DNA of 64,000 bases, taken from Calothrix parasitica NIES-267. Its GTDB lineage: Bacteria > Cyanobacteriota > Cyanobacteriia > Cyanobacteriales > Nostocaceae. The notes under the pieces were generated by a model. It did no database searches, was not told the DNA's origin, and saw nothing but the letters and a program-made list of their open reading frames with translations. Shown here in pieces: positions 34,256 through 43,695 of the stretch. Position 1 is the stretch's first letter, and each line of letters begins with the position of its first letter. Made by a program: the position numbers and the translations under genes. The stretch spans positions 1-64,000 of the forward strand of contig NZ_AP018231.1 in assembly GCF_002368095.1 (NCBI RefSeq). Reading direction: 5' to 3'.

Positions 34256-34365
34256 GCAACAACGTTTGCAGCATCACAAATGACGCGACTGCATTTCATG
34301 CATCAAAATAATAATTAATTTTGCTCAAAGATAGCCAAACAATCATCAATGGAAGCACTAATCTT

Positions 34366-36015
34366 ATGGCAAAAAATAATACTAGTAAAAATAAACATAA
34401 AAGAACGCAGAGTGTTAGTAATTCAAAAAGTTCTGGTGTAATTAATATTAGTAATTTTGCGACAAAAATTGACCCTAATTTACTTCTTGATTGTCAAAAG
34501 CTATTGACAGTATTACAAAGCGATTTCTCAGATTTTATTAATGAAATAGCTACAACAGCGGCTATCAAACTAATAGAGAAAGACACATTAGGTAAACTGC
34601 ATCAATTTGAATACGATACTCTTGTTAAAAAACTTGCTGAGGAGATAGCAGAAAGTTTTACAAAAGAACTGAAAGATAATTCAGAATTACAAGCTAAAAC
34701 GGAAAATTTACTACCTAAAGATTTACCAGTTGTAGAACAAAATTTAAAGACTGTAGTTCCTATTCCTTCATCAGCAGTAATGTTTTCCAGTATGGAAGCT
34801 CTTAACAGGAAAGACTTATGGCATAAGGATACTGAAGGAACAGCATATTTACGATATACAGCTAAAGGTAATCCTGAAAATTACATTGAGCATTATATTT
34901 CTAGCCCTGGTGATATAACCATGCTTCCTTGGCATGAGGCTCAACAAATTATTGATAAATTTGGCTTTACAACTGCCAAATTACACTTAATTTTTGCTGC
35001 CCATACTATGAACCAAGAGAAGCCTTGGGAAAGCACTTTCAATCTAAAAGCAAGCGATATTATTAAAGAATTTGGCTGGGATAAAAACCATAAAAAAGCA
35101 AAAGTAGAAAAGCTATTAGAAATTGCTAGTACCGCCTTTGCTCTTGATTGTCTTTTGGTAAAAACTGTTTGGGTAGAGGGAAGAAATAAACAAGGAAAAA
35201 TGATAGGTAGCGTTCCCGTGGGGAGAATGTGGAACGTACATATTCAAGCTACAGGTCAATTTAATTTGGAAGGGAAAATAGATAACCCCGACGAAGTGTA
35301 TATAACAATACAGCCAGGACTATGGACGCGAGATTTTTTGAACCGAGCCGGAGCCACATCAAGAGAAGCTTTATATCAGTTTGGTTACTTAGCCCAACAA
35401 GTTTTAAAAATTGACCCCCACCACAACGAACTGGCGCTCAGGTTAGCCATACATTTGACATTGGATAGTCGAGTTCGCCTTGACGGTAAGTACAAGGTGC
35501 ATGAGTTATTGCGAATTGCATTTCCCGAAACAGTGATAGATAAAGCCCAGTCAGATTTTCGCAGAGCATATGACCTAAAGAAGCGCTGGGATAGTGCCAT
35601 AAAACTACTTCTCAAACTGAACTGGCAGATTGTATTTGATTCAGAAACTTACTTTTCTTGGCTAAGACCGGATTCCAAGGATAAAAAACCAAAAGGATAC
35701 ATAAATCATCTTCTAGATGCCAAGTTGATAATTAAACCCCCAGACCCCATTCCCAAACTCATAGCATCCAAAGTCAAAACCAAACGAAAGAAATCCAAAG
35801 CCAAACAGTCAAAACCCATAACCGCACCCGTTCAACCGCAAGAAGTAAATTTAACTGGCAGTCAAGTCAAAGAAGCACGTATTACCAAAGGGTGGTCGCA
35901 GGCTAAACTGGCTGGTTTTCTGCAAATTTCTCAAAACCTAGTCTCCTTGATTGAACGGGGCGAGCGCTCCATCAATTCTCAATTAGCTGCACAAATGCAA
36001 ACGCTTTTGTTCTAG
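34366..36015 (+). CDS. Rep-like plasmid protein with C-terminal XRE HTH
   Basis: 549 residues from ATG 34366 (MAKNNTSKNKHKRTQS); the frame is open to TTG 34321. The central part (WHEAQQIIDKFGFTTAKLHL, WTRDFLNRAGATSREALYQF, LALRLAIHLTLDSRVRLDGK) has the look of winged-helix plasmid initiators but is not firmly assigned. The C-terminus is a clear XRE HTH (LTGSQVKEARITKGWSQAKL ... ISQNLVSLIERGERSI). Iterons start 67 nt downstream, so replication initiation or its control is inferred. Confidence 0.65.
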   Translation: MAKNNTSKNKHKRTQSVSNSKSSGVINISNFATKIDPNLLLDCQKLLTVLQSDFSDFINEIATTAAIKLIEKDTLGKLHQFEYDTLVKKLAEEIAESFTKELKDNSELQAKTENLLPKDLPVVEQNLKTVVPIPSSAVMFSSMEALNRKDLWHKDTEGTAYLRYTAKGNPENYIEHYISSPGDITMLPWHEAQQIIDKFGFTTAKLHLIFAAHTMNQEKPWESTFNLKASDIIKEFGWDKNHKKAKVEKLLEIASTAFALDCLLVKTVWVEGRNKQGKMIGSVPVGRMWNVHIQATGQFNLEGKIDNPDEVYITIQPGLWTRDFLNRAGATSREALYQFGYLAQQVLKIDPHHNELALRLAIHLTLDSRVRLDGKYKVHELLRIAFPETVIDKAQSDFRRAYDLKKRWDSAIKLLLKLNWQIVFDSETYFSWLRPDSKDKKPKGYINHLLDAKLIIKPPDPIPKLIASKVKTKRKKSKAKQSKPITAPVQPQEVNLTGSQVKEARITKGWSQAKLAGFLQISQNLVSLIERGERSINSQLAAQMQTLLF

Positions 36016-36081
36016 AACAAACATCCAAACTTATTGCTGTCAAATCAATATACAGCAATGATTTGAGCTTTAGAACAAAAG

Positions 36082-36247
36082 CATCCACATCCCCCGACAA
36101 TCTCCCGCATCCACATCCCTGGATGATTAACCGTATCCATATCCCCAGGGATTGCCCGCATTCACACCCCGGATGATTAACCACATCCACACCCCCGGAT
36201 AAAAACCTCCACATCCCCGGATGAAATCATCCACACCCCCGGATAAT
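36082..36247. repeat. Degenerate iteron cluster (candidate origin)
   Basis: About seven imperfect copies of CATCCACATCCCCGGATG with spacing of 20-26 bp. Each unit is itself an inverted repeat (CATCC/GGATG). Lies between the Rep-like and CyRepA1-like genes. Confidence 0.75.
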
Positions 36248-36400
36248 CAATTTTGAAAATGCAAAATAATTCGCCCAGATTACACGTCAGCAAACACGCT
36301 GAAACGGCTGTTTTTCGTCACCTCTTTGTTTTAAAAAAAAAAGTTGAAAAATTTGTACCTAAACCCTTACTACATATGAATTTGAGTTTTAAAACAAAAG

Positions 36401-36462
36401 CATCCACATCCCCGGATGAAATCATCCACATCCCCGGATGAAATCATCCACATCCCCGGATG
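36401..36462. repeat. Perfect iterons, three copies at 22-bp period
   Basis: CATCCACATCCCCGGATG begins at 36401, 36423 and 36445, separated by AAAT, two helical turns apart. It is preceded by a segment (TTGAGTTTTAAAACAAAAG) that is also found before the degenerate cluster. Confidence 0.85.
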
Positions 36463-36635
36463 AAAAAAAAAATGAGTCCTTATCTAGTAAGGATTTCAGA
36501 GCCTTAAAACAGCCCGGATCAATTAGAGTATTTAGATCAAAACTCCGAACTCGTGTTTGCACTTCTGGCATGATATTTGAGTGCCGACTTTAAAGTTCAC
36601 CTGCATCAAAAACAAACACAGGAGTAACCAAATTT

Positions 36636-36674
36636 ATGCCAAGTAGAAAAATTTCAGAAAGAAAAGTTGGTTAG
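36636..36674 (+). CDS. 12-residue leader peptide ahead of CyRepA1-like gene
   Basis: ATG to TAG encoding MPSRKISERKVG, preceded by AGGAG 11 nt upstream. Too short for a protein, but it is well placed ahead of a long inverted repeat and the replication gene. It is comparable in layout to leader peptides that open rep mRNA structures. Confidence 0.45.
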   Translation: MPSRKISERKVG

Positions 36675-36693
36675 CGCTTGCTCTTTCCCCTAA

Positions 36694-36889
36694 AAATTGA
36701 GCGGGAAAGTAACGGCGGAGCCTTCAAACACTTAATGCCTTAGCCTTACCTACTTTCAGTAGAACTTCAAGCGAAGCGAAGAAGCGCCATGAGCCTAAAC
36801 TCTCAAGGCCAACCAATACAAAACCACCAAAACGTTAACAAATTTTTAGGCACAAAGTTTGAAGGCTCCGTTACAAAACCGCTCAATTT
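36694..36889 (+). promoter_or_regulatory. Long inverted repeat in the rep leader
   Basis: Left arm 36694-36729 (AAATTGAGCGG ... TAACGG ... AGCCTTCAAAC) pairs with right arm 36857-36889 (GTTTGAAGGCT-CCGTTAC ... CCGCTCAATTT). In mRNA this would fold into a long stem just before the CyRepA1-like start. Candidate copy-number control structure. Confidence 0.65.
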
Positions 36890-36990
36890 CTAGGAGAATT
36901 TACAAGCACTAATCGGCTCCAACCAATACTTTGGAGTCCGAAAATGCAAAAAATCCGCACTTGTCACAAGGCTTGTGGGGGTGCATCTTG

Positions 36991-39900
36991 ATGTTGGAAA
37001 ACACCCAACCCCCCAACAACCTCACACCCAACGAATATCAAGAACTCGCCTTCTTAAGCGCCATCCACCCCGCGCTAATCGCAGCGAACTTCTTTCACAT
37101 CGAAGGCGCAACCGTCTACGATTACCTATTCATCTCAAAAGACCTACCCCGAACCAATCCCGGAAGAATCAGCAGCGGCTTCCTAAGACGCTACCAACAC
37201 GCCGAACTCGGTGGATGGTGGGTTAGCGGGCTAGACCCCTACAACAACTGGAAGCGGATGGAGTGGGGACGATTTAAGCCCACCCACCCGCGAATTGACT
37301 CAAAAGGCAGATTCATCAAATACGAGTCGCCGCCCAAAATCCCCAACCGCGTCACCTACTTCGACGTACCAGACTGCATTTGGGACAAAGTAGCCAAACG
37401 GTACGGAATCAAGCGGTACAATTCCCCGTTAGCCTTGCGTCTCCGGGATAGGTCACGTCCGCTGAACTTCTGGGAATGGGTACTCGCACACCCAGAAATC
37501 CCCATAATCCTGTGCGAAGGCGAAAAGAAAGCCGCTGCTTTGTTAAGCCTGGGATTTGTAGCCATAGCCCTTCCCGGTATTTGGAACGGACGAGTTGGTA
37601 AGAAAGACTTTGACGAACGCTTGCATCCCGACTTAATGCCCCTAGCGCAACCGGGACGCAAAATCCAAATTCTTTTCGACCACGAAACCAAACTCAAAAC
37701 CCGGTGGGCAGTCTTCCAAGCCACCATTCGCACAGGAAAGGCTCTAGAAGCCGTCAAATGTCAATGTGATGTCATAACACTTCCGGGGCCAGAAAAGGGC
37801 GTTGACGACTTCGCTAGCGCCCGGAGAATGGACGCTGACTTTTTACTCACAGCCATCATCGACGATGCCAAGTCGCTCGACGATTATCGGCGCTCATTCC
37901 ACATCAGCCACCGGGGACTAAGCAAAAAATACAAGCCCCACGTCCGCGTACATGCCAGGTACTTGTCCGATGCCATAAAACTTCCCTTGTCAGGACTGGT
38001 GGTGCTTTCCAGCGACATGGGAACCGGAAAAACCGAATTGTTGAGAAAATGGCGGTTGGAACATCCCAATGTAAAATTTCTTAACAACGGGCATCGGGTT
38101 AACTTGCTCAAAAACCTGTCAGAACGCTTGGAAACCGATATGTACTCGGAATTGAGTTACGGGGATTTAGCTAAAGCCAAGGCTTTGAGCATCACCATTG
38201 ACAGCTTGCACAAGCTCAACACCGAAGCTCTAGAATACGGCTGCGTATTCATTGATGAGGCTTGCCAATACCTAACCCACCTGCTCCACTCCAAAACCTG
38301 TATAGAATACCGGGCGCAGATTTTGGAAGTACTAGAGTACATCGTCTACAACGCCCAACTGGTGGTGATTGCGGACGCGCACATGGATGACTTAACCGTG
38401 GACTTCTTATTGGCAATGCGTCCCCAAGGAGAAGAACCGTTAATTTTTGTAAACGATTGGAGAAACGGGGAGCGAGTAATTCACTGGTACGAAGGCAAAG
38501 ATTCTTCCACCTTGGTAGCCCAAATTTCTGCATCGCTGATGACGGGGCAGAAAATCATGGTAGTTGCCGATTCAAAAAAATTCATTAAGAAACTTGAAAA
38601 ATCGCTTTGTATGTCCATGCGGGTTGAGGTTGCTTCTGAGGAGAAAGCAGGGGACAAGGAGACAAGGGGGCAAGGGGACAAGGGGACACCAGGAGCAGAG
38701 GAGCAGGTAAAAACTTCCCCCACTCCCCCACGGACACACTCCCCCACTCCTCTTAAAATCTGGTCAATTCACTCCGATAATTCCGGTAGTAAAGAAAATG
38801 TTGCCTTCATCAAAGACATAACGAACTCTATAACGGACGTAGATGCCCTTCTAGCGTCTCCTAGCTTGGGTACAGGGGTCGATATACCTAATTACCATTT
38901 TGATGTGGTTTACGGGGCATTTCACGGGGTTTCTCAAACTGCTACCGAATGCGCCCAACAACTTTACCGCTATCGTCCCAAAGTTCCCTTTCATGTTTGG
39001 GTCGCTCCCAGACCTCCTTTTGGGTACAAAGATACTAATGCTAAGAAAATCAAAGAGCGGTTACTGCAAACCAACGAACTGACCGCGTTCCTCATCCGAA
39101 TTGACCGGAAGACGGGTAAGCGCGGTGCTGAAAAAGATTGGGCTTTGGATGCATATTGTCAAATTGAAGCCAAGCGCAATCAGTCAATGAACAACCTGCG
39201 GACAGATTTACGCGAGTTGTTGACGGAAATGGGCAATCAAATTATCCCAATGGGGGCGGAGGATGACTTTGAAACCGCAGAAAGCTTAAAAGATGCCGCA
39301 GCTGCTTTAGATGTTGCATATAACACTGGTGTGGTCAAAGCCAGGGATATTTCCGCAAGCGAATATCGCAGCTACAGAAGCAAGGATTATCTCAATCCCG
39401 AAGAAATGCTGGAGTGCGAGAAATTCCGCATCAAAGAAGCTTACGGCATGGAAATCACTGAGGAGTTAGTAGCTAAGGATGACAAAGGTAAGTTAATTAA
39501 GTCAATCATTAATCTGGAGGCAATTTTATCTAATACAGATGGTGTAATTACTGATGAAGTAACGGGAAGACAACACCCAGCACCGCCAAAAATTGTCACC
39601 GATAAAGACCATTCAGAACGCTTACATTATCCGTTGTGTATGGATTGGGGTAATTATTCAGCGAAGTGGCAGGCTCGGTTCTTCCTGGGGCTAGATAAAG
39701 TACTCCAACGCTTGATGAATGGTGAAAAAATTACCGCAAAAGACCCAGAGCTATTACGGATGACCAAGCTTGCCGAACAAATTGGGCAACATATAAAAGA
39801 CATCCTTGGGTTTACAGTCCCCGGTGATTGCAAACCAATATGGTTGTTGGGGTCATTGCTCGACCAATTGGGCTTAAAGCTAGATAACAAAAAAATTGGT

Positions 39901-40431
39901 CCAAGGGGTAAACAAGTCAAACATCACTTCTTAGAAGAGGAGAAATTGGAGTTTGCGCTGTTCGTAATTAAGCATCGTCAGATGAAGCGTCAACAAAAAG
40001 AAGAACGAGCGCGTCAAGAAGCGGAAGACCAACGGCGACATCAGGCTGGAAGAGAAGCCCAGTACGGGATTTCGCCTCCGCCCGACCCGGTATCCACCCC
40101 CCCCCCTAATGGTATAGGGAATTCCCCATTGGGAGGGGTGAATACTACCGCTTCCAATGGGGTGAATTTGGAGAAAAGTGATAATTCCTCTCCTATATAT
40201 GGAGTTGGTGGGGATTTGGAACCCAATGACGGGGACAGTACTCCGATTAGAACCAGTCTTCAAATGTTCCGAGAAGCGATTGTTGGGGGTGTAGAAGCTG
40301 TAAAAGCCACTATATGCTCTTGGACTTCTGAGCGACGGTGGTGTGCGGTGCTGCTGTTGGAGGAAGTGGCTGAAAGTGAATTACGTAAGCTGGAGCAAAT
40401 GATACCAAGCTTTTATGCGTGGTTGAGTTGA
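36991..40431 (+). CDS. CyRepA1-type plasmid replication protein (DUF3854 + helicase)
   Basis: 1146 residues from ATG 36991, preceded by a GGGGG-type site; a TTG frame opens at 36931. The DUF3854/Toprim-like part (IPIILCEGEKKAAALLSLGF, IQILFDHETK) lies near residue 172. Helicase: LSSDMGTGKTELLRKWRLEH near 340, CVFIDEACQYLTHLL near 418, LLASPSLGTGVDIPN later. This is the architecture of CyRepA1 plasmid replication proteins of cyanobacteria. A low-complexity insert (38637-38757) and a C10 tract (40097-40106) interrupt it in frame. Confidence 0.85.
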   Translation: MLENTQPPNNLTPNEYQELAFLSAIHPALIAANFFHIEGATVYDYLFISKDLPRTNPGRISSGFLRRYQHAELGGWWVSGLDPYNNWKRMEWGRFKPTHPRIDSKGRFIKYESPPKIPNRVTYFDVPDCIWDKVAKRYGIKRYNSPLALRLRDRSRPLNFWEWVLAHPEIPIILCEGEKKAAALLSLGFVAIALPGIWNGRVGKKDFDERLHPDLMPLAQPGRKIQILFDHETKLKTRWAVFQATIRTGKALEAVKCQCDVITLPGPEKGVDDFASARRMDADFLLTAIIDDAKSLDDYRRSFHISHRGLSKKYKPHVRVHARYLSDAIKLPLSGLVVLSSDMGTGKTELLRKWRLEHPNVKFLNNGHRVNLLKNLSERLETDMYSELSYGDLAKAKALSITIDSLHKLNTEALEYGCVFIDEACQYLTHLLHSKTCIEYRAQILEVLEYIVYNAQLVVIADAHMDDLTVDFLLAMRPQGEEPLIFVNDWRNGERVIHWYEGKDSSTLVAQISASLMTGQKIMVVADSKKFIKKLEKSLCMSMRVEVASEEKAGDKETRGQGDKGTPGAEEQVKTSPTPPRTHSPTPLKIWSIHSDNSGSKENVAFIKDITNSITDVDALLASPSLGTGVDIPNYHFDVVYGAFHGVSQTATECAQQLYRYRPKVPFHVWVAPRPPFGYKDTNAKKIKERLLQTNELTAFLIRIDRKTGKRGAEKDWALDAYCQIEAKRNQSMNNLRTDLRELLTEMGNQIIPMGAEDDFETAESLKDAAAALDVAYNTGVVKARDISASEYRSYRSKDYLNPEEMLECEKFRIKEAYGMEITEELVAKDDKGKLIKSIINLEAILSNTDGVITDEVTGRQHPAPPKIVTDKDHSERLHYPLCMDWGNYSAKWQARFFLGLDKVLQRLMNGEKITAKDPELLRMTKLAEQIGQHIKDILGFTVPGDCKPIWLLGSLLDQLGLKLDNKKIGPRGKQVKHHFLEEEKLEFALFVIKHRQMKRQQKEERARQEAEDQRRHQAGREAQYGISPPPDPVSTPPPNGIGNSPLGGVNTTASNGVNLEKSDNSSPIYGVGGDLEPNDGDSTPIRTSLQMFREAIVGGVEAVKATICSWTSERRWCAVLLLEEVAESELRKLEQMIPSFYAWLS
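38637..38757 (+). repeat. In-frame low-complexity insert in the replication gene
   Basis: GGGGACAAGG/GGAGACAAGG units followed by CTTCCCCCACTCCCCCAC-type units, a repeat pair common between cyanobacterial genes. It adds about 40 residues (DKETRGQGDKGTPGAEEQ; TSPTPPRTHSPTP) between helicase motifs without breaking the frame. Confidence 0.7.
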
Positions 40432-40750
40432 GCCGCTGAGGTTCGTTTGATTTTTAAGAGAAATATTTATCTCAACCAGTTAAGTGATTAACGCGGTACT
40501 GTTTGGAATGTCAATCAATACTTTCCAGTAGCATCTTGATGGAGTTGCATTATGCACTTATGAGGTATAGTTTGAGTTATCGAATTGTACTCGTACAGCT
40601 TAGTTATGTTTTAGACGTGGGCGCTTTGCATTCAGCAGAATGGAAGAGGGCTAATTACAGGACTCTAAAGCCATCTCGGCATAAAATCAACAGAATCCGT
40701 ATTGTAGTTTAAAGTAAATTCCATATCCTATTTGTAGTTCGTTGCACCTA
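40432..40750. other. Intergenic region after the replication gene
   Basis: About 320 bp between convergent genes. No gene, hairpin or repeat recognised. Confidence 0.4.
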
Positions 40751-41218
40751 TTACTGAGAACGTGGAGAGCTTCGGAATTGCTCAATTGTTGCCAAATAAG
40801 AACGTAAAACCTTTTTTATATACTTGATTTCTTCCGGGTAATCTTGCAACTCTCCCTGCAAAAAGTAACCCAGTACTATCAGTTCTTTTTTTTGCTTCAG
40901 TTTATAATCATTTATCTTAAAAATAACCTTAGTTTTTTTTGTATCCTCATCAGCTCTTTCTTGAACCACATCAACTGTTTTTTTTACTACTTCTTCAAGC
41001 AAATTAAATGGTGATTTAAGCGATGTGATTTCTTCTTGTTCTAAATATTCTAAAGTATCTTTGTTATTTAACCATTCCTGAAGATACTTCTCTACTTGAT
41101 TGAGTATATCTCTCGTTTCACTCGAACCCTTATTTCTTTCAATCCGTTTTAGAGCTTTAATTAAACAATCAATTTTATTAATATTTTCTTTAAACAAAGG
41201 AATGATTGCGTTACCCAC
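40751..41218 (-). CDS. Helical protein of the GTPase operon
   Basis: 155 residues from GTG 41218. Coding-like sequence (VTIPNSIERRLIKYDWNVWD) continues upstream in frame to about 41280 without a usual start codon, so the true N-terminus may be longer. Mostly helical and charged (KALKRIERNKGSSETRDILN, VVKKTVDVVQERADEDTKKT). No family recognised; last gene of the operon. Confidence 0.55.
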   Translation of the reverse strand: MGNAIIPLFKENINKIDCLIKALKRIERNKGSSETRDILNQVEKYLQEWLNNKDTLEYLEQEEITSLKSPFNLLEEVVKKTVDVVQERADEDTKKTKVIFKINDYKLKQKKELIVLGYFLQGELQDYPEEIKYIKKVLRSYLATIEQFRSSPRSQ

Positions 41219-41283
41219 ATCCCAAACATTCCAATCATATTTAATTAAGCGTCTTTCGATGGAGTTCGGTATTGTAACTAATT

Positions 41284-42333
41284 TTAGGGTGTCGGGGTTG
41301 GAGTTGGTGTTGGGGTTGGGGTTGTTGTTGGAGTTGGTGTCGGAGTTGGTGTTGGAGTTGGTGTTGGTGTCGGAGTTGGTGTTGGGGTTGGAGTTGGTGT
41401 CGGTGTCGGTGTCGGAGTTGATTTTGGAGTTGGTTTCGGTTTCGGTGTCGGGGTTGCTGGGAATTGATAGTTGACGTAGATTATTGCCAGGATTGCGATC
41501 AGCAGAATTATCAAAGGAACCGCTAGGCGATTTTTTTTGGGTGGTAATGGGTCTGGTGGTGGCGGAACTTGTACTTTTCGTTTTGAGTCTGCCGGAACTG
41601 GAATTTTTTTTTCTGGCTTCCAGACATTACCCTTGTAAACAAGCTGTTGGCGATTGTCTTCTTTTTTAAACTGAGCTACTACTACAACGGGTTCCTCAGT
41701 TTTAGATAAGTTAGATAAAGAGGTTTGACTAATTTGCTTTACCAGAACCTTAAATTCTGGGCTTTGAATATCAATTGTTTCCGGGGTTGACCAAACAGAA
41801 GGACTTATATCACTTGAAGATACTTCTGAGAGAAGGGGATTAAAATGCTTATCAACATTACTGTATAACTGCTCAATTTTTTCGGCATCAACTTTAAAGC
41901 CGTTAAGTCCATCAAAGTCAATTGAACTACGAATTATGGTCAAAAAAGTTGACTCTTTTTCACAAAAACTGAGTAAGGCACAAGCAGCCAGTTTTTTCAG
42001 TTGAGACTCTGCTTCTGGCGAATCATCTACAACCCATAAAACGCTTTCAGAAATTCTCCGACCCATTTCTTGTGAACGAGCTTCTGTTGCATCTAGTCCT
42101 GTAAGTTGTAAAAGTACTTTATTTCCATATCGAGCCAAAATCAAGGATGGTTTAGTATCCTTTATTAAGGAGTTAATTGTTACCTTTTGACCGTCATCTC
42201 TATTAATAATTCGTTGCTTTAGTACAACTGGCTCTTCCACTGGCTGTTCGGGTTTGCTGATATTGCGCCAATGAATACCAACGTCGCCTAGCGGAGAACT
42301 TCTAATATAAATTTCTACTTGATTCTCATTCAT
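41284..42333 (-). CDS. Membrane protein with (Thr-Pro)n tail, GTPase operon
   Basis: 349 residues. The N-terminal domain (MNENQVEIYIRSSPLGDVGI, LLQLTGLDATEARSQEMGRR, ESVLWVVDDSPEAE) is cytoplasmic and unrecognised. A basic linker is followed by one membrane helix (LAVPLIILLIAILAIIYVNY) and then a long Thr-Pro tail that would lie outside the membrane. Starts 23 nt after the second GTPase gene. Could couple the GTPases to the membrane. Confidence 0.6.
   Translation of the reverse strand: MNENQVEIYIRSSPLGDVGIHWRNISKPEQPVEEPVVLKQRIINRDDGQKVTINSLIKDTKPSLILARYGNKVLLQLTGLDATEARSQEMGRRISESVLWVVDDSPEAESQLKKLAACALLSFCEKESTFLTIIRSSIDFDGLNGFKVDAEKIEQLYSNVDKHFNPLLSEVSSSDISPSVWSTPETIDIQSPEFKVLVKQISQTSLSNLSKTEEPVVVVAQFKKEDNRQQLVYKGNVWKPEKKIPVPADSKRKVQVPPPPDPLPPKKNRLAVPLIILLIAILAIIYVNYQFPATPTPKPKPTPKSTPTPTPTPTPTPTPTPTPTPTPTPTPTPTPTTTPTPTPTPTPTP
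41287..41460 (-). repeat. Thr-Pro coding minisatellite
   Basis: Tandem 6-bp variants of ACNCCN coding Thr-Pro repeats; unit lengths keep the reading frame, so copy number can vary by slippage. Confidence 0.8.
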
Positions 42334-42355
42334 AGAAGCCTTATCTTATAATTTT

Positions 42356-43618
42356 TTATTTAGGAATATTTAACCTGGCTCTACCCTGTAAGATGGCAAA
42401 GCCACGCTCTTGTTTACAATCATTTGCAAATTTGGAAATAACTGTGTTAAAGGCTTCGATTTGATCCTCTGTCGCATCTACCGTGCTTTCAATCTGAGAC
42501 TTTTGATTTTCTGTCTTTTTCAAAACATTTTCTTTTTCCGCACAACTCTTCTTAGCTTGACTATGTTTTGTATCAACGTCATCAAACAAATCGGCAATAA
42601 ACTTGAAAGGTCCCCAACGTTTACGCTGATTCACTCGCTGTTCTGCCACATTAACCTTGCGTCGGGCGCTATCGAGTTGATCGGCTTTTACACCAACTTG
42701 TTCTTCAAGTTCAGAAAGGTTTTTTCTAGCTTTTTTGAGTTGTGAATTGAGGACTTGATTATATACATTTAACAAAAACCGTAATACATAGCGTAGTGGC
42801 TGGTCTCCATCTTTAGGAGCATAAGGTGCATCTATCGGAACTTTATTATAAAAGAATTTAGTAAAACTATTGTTATCAGTTTCGGCATGAGAGAAAGTAA
42901 TGTGTCCAATAGTTTGTACAGGTGCTATGACTACTGCCAGTTTGTCATACAGTGCATCTTCTTTTAAGAAATCCAGTAATTTACGATAACCAATTTTGAT
43001 GTGATCGACCAAATCGTTAGCATCTTCATCCGTTTTCATATAACTTTCACACTTTAATGGTGCTAGGATAACCAGCCTAGGTTTTGTTAAACTTTCATAG
43101 GCATCTTTTAATAACTTGGTAATACGCTCAGGATCATTTTTTTCTACATGCCAAGATCCAATTTCTGCATTCCTGGTTCTGCCTGTTTTCTTTTCCATTA
43201 AAGCGGTTGCATCAATAGGAATAATGACCGCATCACATAGAGTTAACTGCTCCTTGACATACTTTTTTTGATCGGGAGTAGCTGTTGGTTTGAAATACTC
43301 TCCAGAAGGGTCAGTAAAGCGAATTTTCATGAATTTTTTTCCGCCATTTCCCACTTCAAACACAAATCCTTCATCTTCCCAAGGATTGAGTTTAGGTACA
43401 GTTGGTTCAGCTAGCTTCTGTAAGCGATAGTCCATATTTTGTAGCAGACGTTTACATTCTTCGATTGCATCTAATGTTTGGCTATCACTAACCCATGTTG
43501 TTAGCCCTGCACTTTCAAAGGTTTTGTCAAATTCTTCGTGCATAGCAGCCAATAAACTGGTTTTGCCAACTCCTCTAGGCGCAAGCATGATAATATTTAA
43601 TTCTTGTAATTTACTCAT
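42356..43618 (-). CDS. GTPase with DO-GTPase-like features
   Basis: 420 residues. Walker A IIMLAPRGVGKTSLLAAMHE at residues 10-29, switch region RFTDPSGEYF, then CDAVIIPIDATALMEKKTGR and LVILAPLKCESYM. It ends in a coiled coil (LSELEEQVGVKADQLDSARR). The style recalls the double-GTPase proteins described in bacterial conflict systems; that link is my inference. It lies between the dynamin-like GTPase and the membrane protein, same strand. Confidence 0.7.
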   Translation of the reverse strand: MSKLQELNIIMLAPRGVGKTSLLAAMHEEFDKTFESAGLTTWVSDSQTLDAIEECKRLLQNMDYRLQKLAEPTVPKLNPWEDEGFVFEVGNGGKKFMKIRFTDPSGEYFKPTATPDQKKYVKEQLTLCDAVIIPIDATALMEKKTGRTRNAEIGSWHVEKNDPERITKLLKDAYESLTKPRLVILAPLKCESYMKTDEDANDLVDHIKIGYRKLLDFLKEDALYDKLAVVIAPVQTIGHITFSHAETDNNSFTKFFYNKVPIDAPYAPKDGDQPLRYVLRFLLNVYNQVLNSQLKKARKNLSELEEQVGVKADQLDSARRKVNVAEQRVNQRKRWGPFKFIADLFDDVDTKHSQAKKSCAEKENVLKKTENQKSQIESTVDATEDQIEAFNTVISKFANDCKQERGFAILQGRARLNIPK

Positions 43619-43695
43619 GAAAATAAATCCAGGGTGAAAATCAAGTTTAGTTTGTAATCATAAAATTTTTCGTAATCTATCAATAGCTTGAAAAT

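Noticed and set aside
36082-36462. CRISPR array
   Set aside because: Units are contiguous 22-bp iterons without unique spacers of constant length.
36975-37226. Arg/Pro-rich frame inside the replication gene
   Set aside because: Out-of-frame shadow; the DUF3854 protein in the other frame is clearly the real product.
40503-40712. 69-residue plus-strand frame after the replication gene
   Set aside because: Composition is not protein-like and no ribosome site or homology is apparent.
40931-41474. Open frame rich in Leu/Val/Glu on the plus strand near 41100-41474
   Set aside because: It is the antisense of the Thr-Pro repeat and follows its periodicity.
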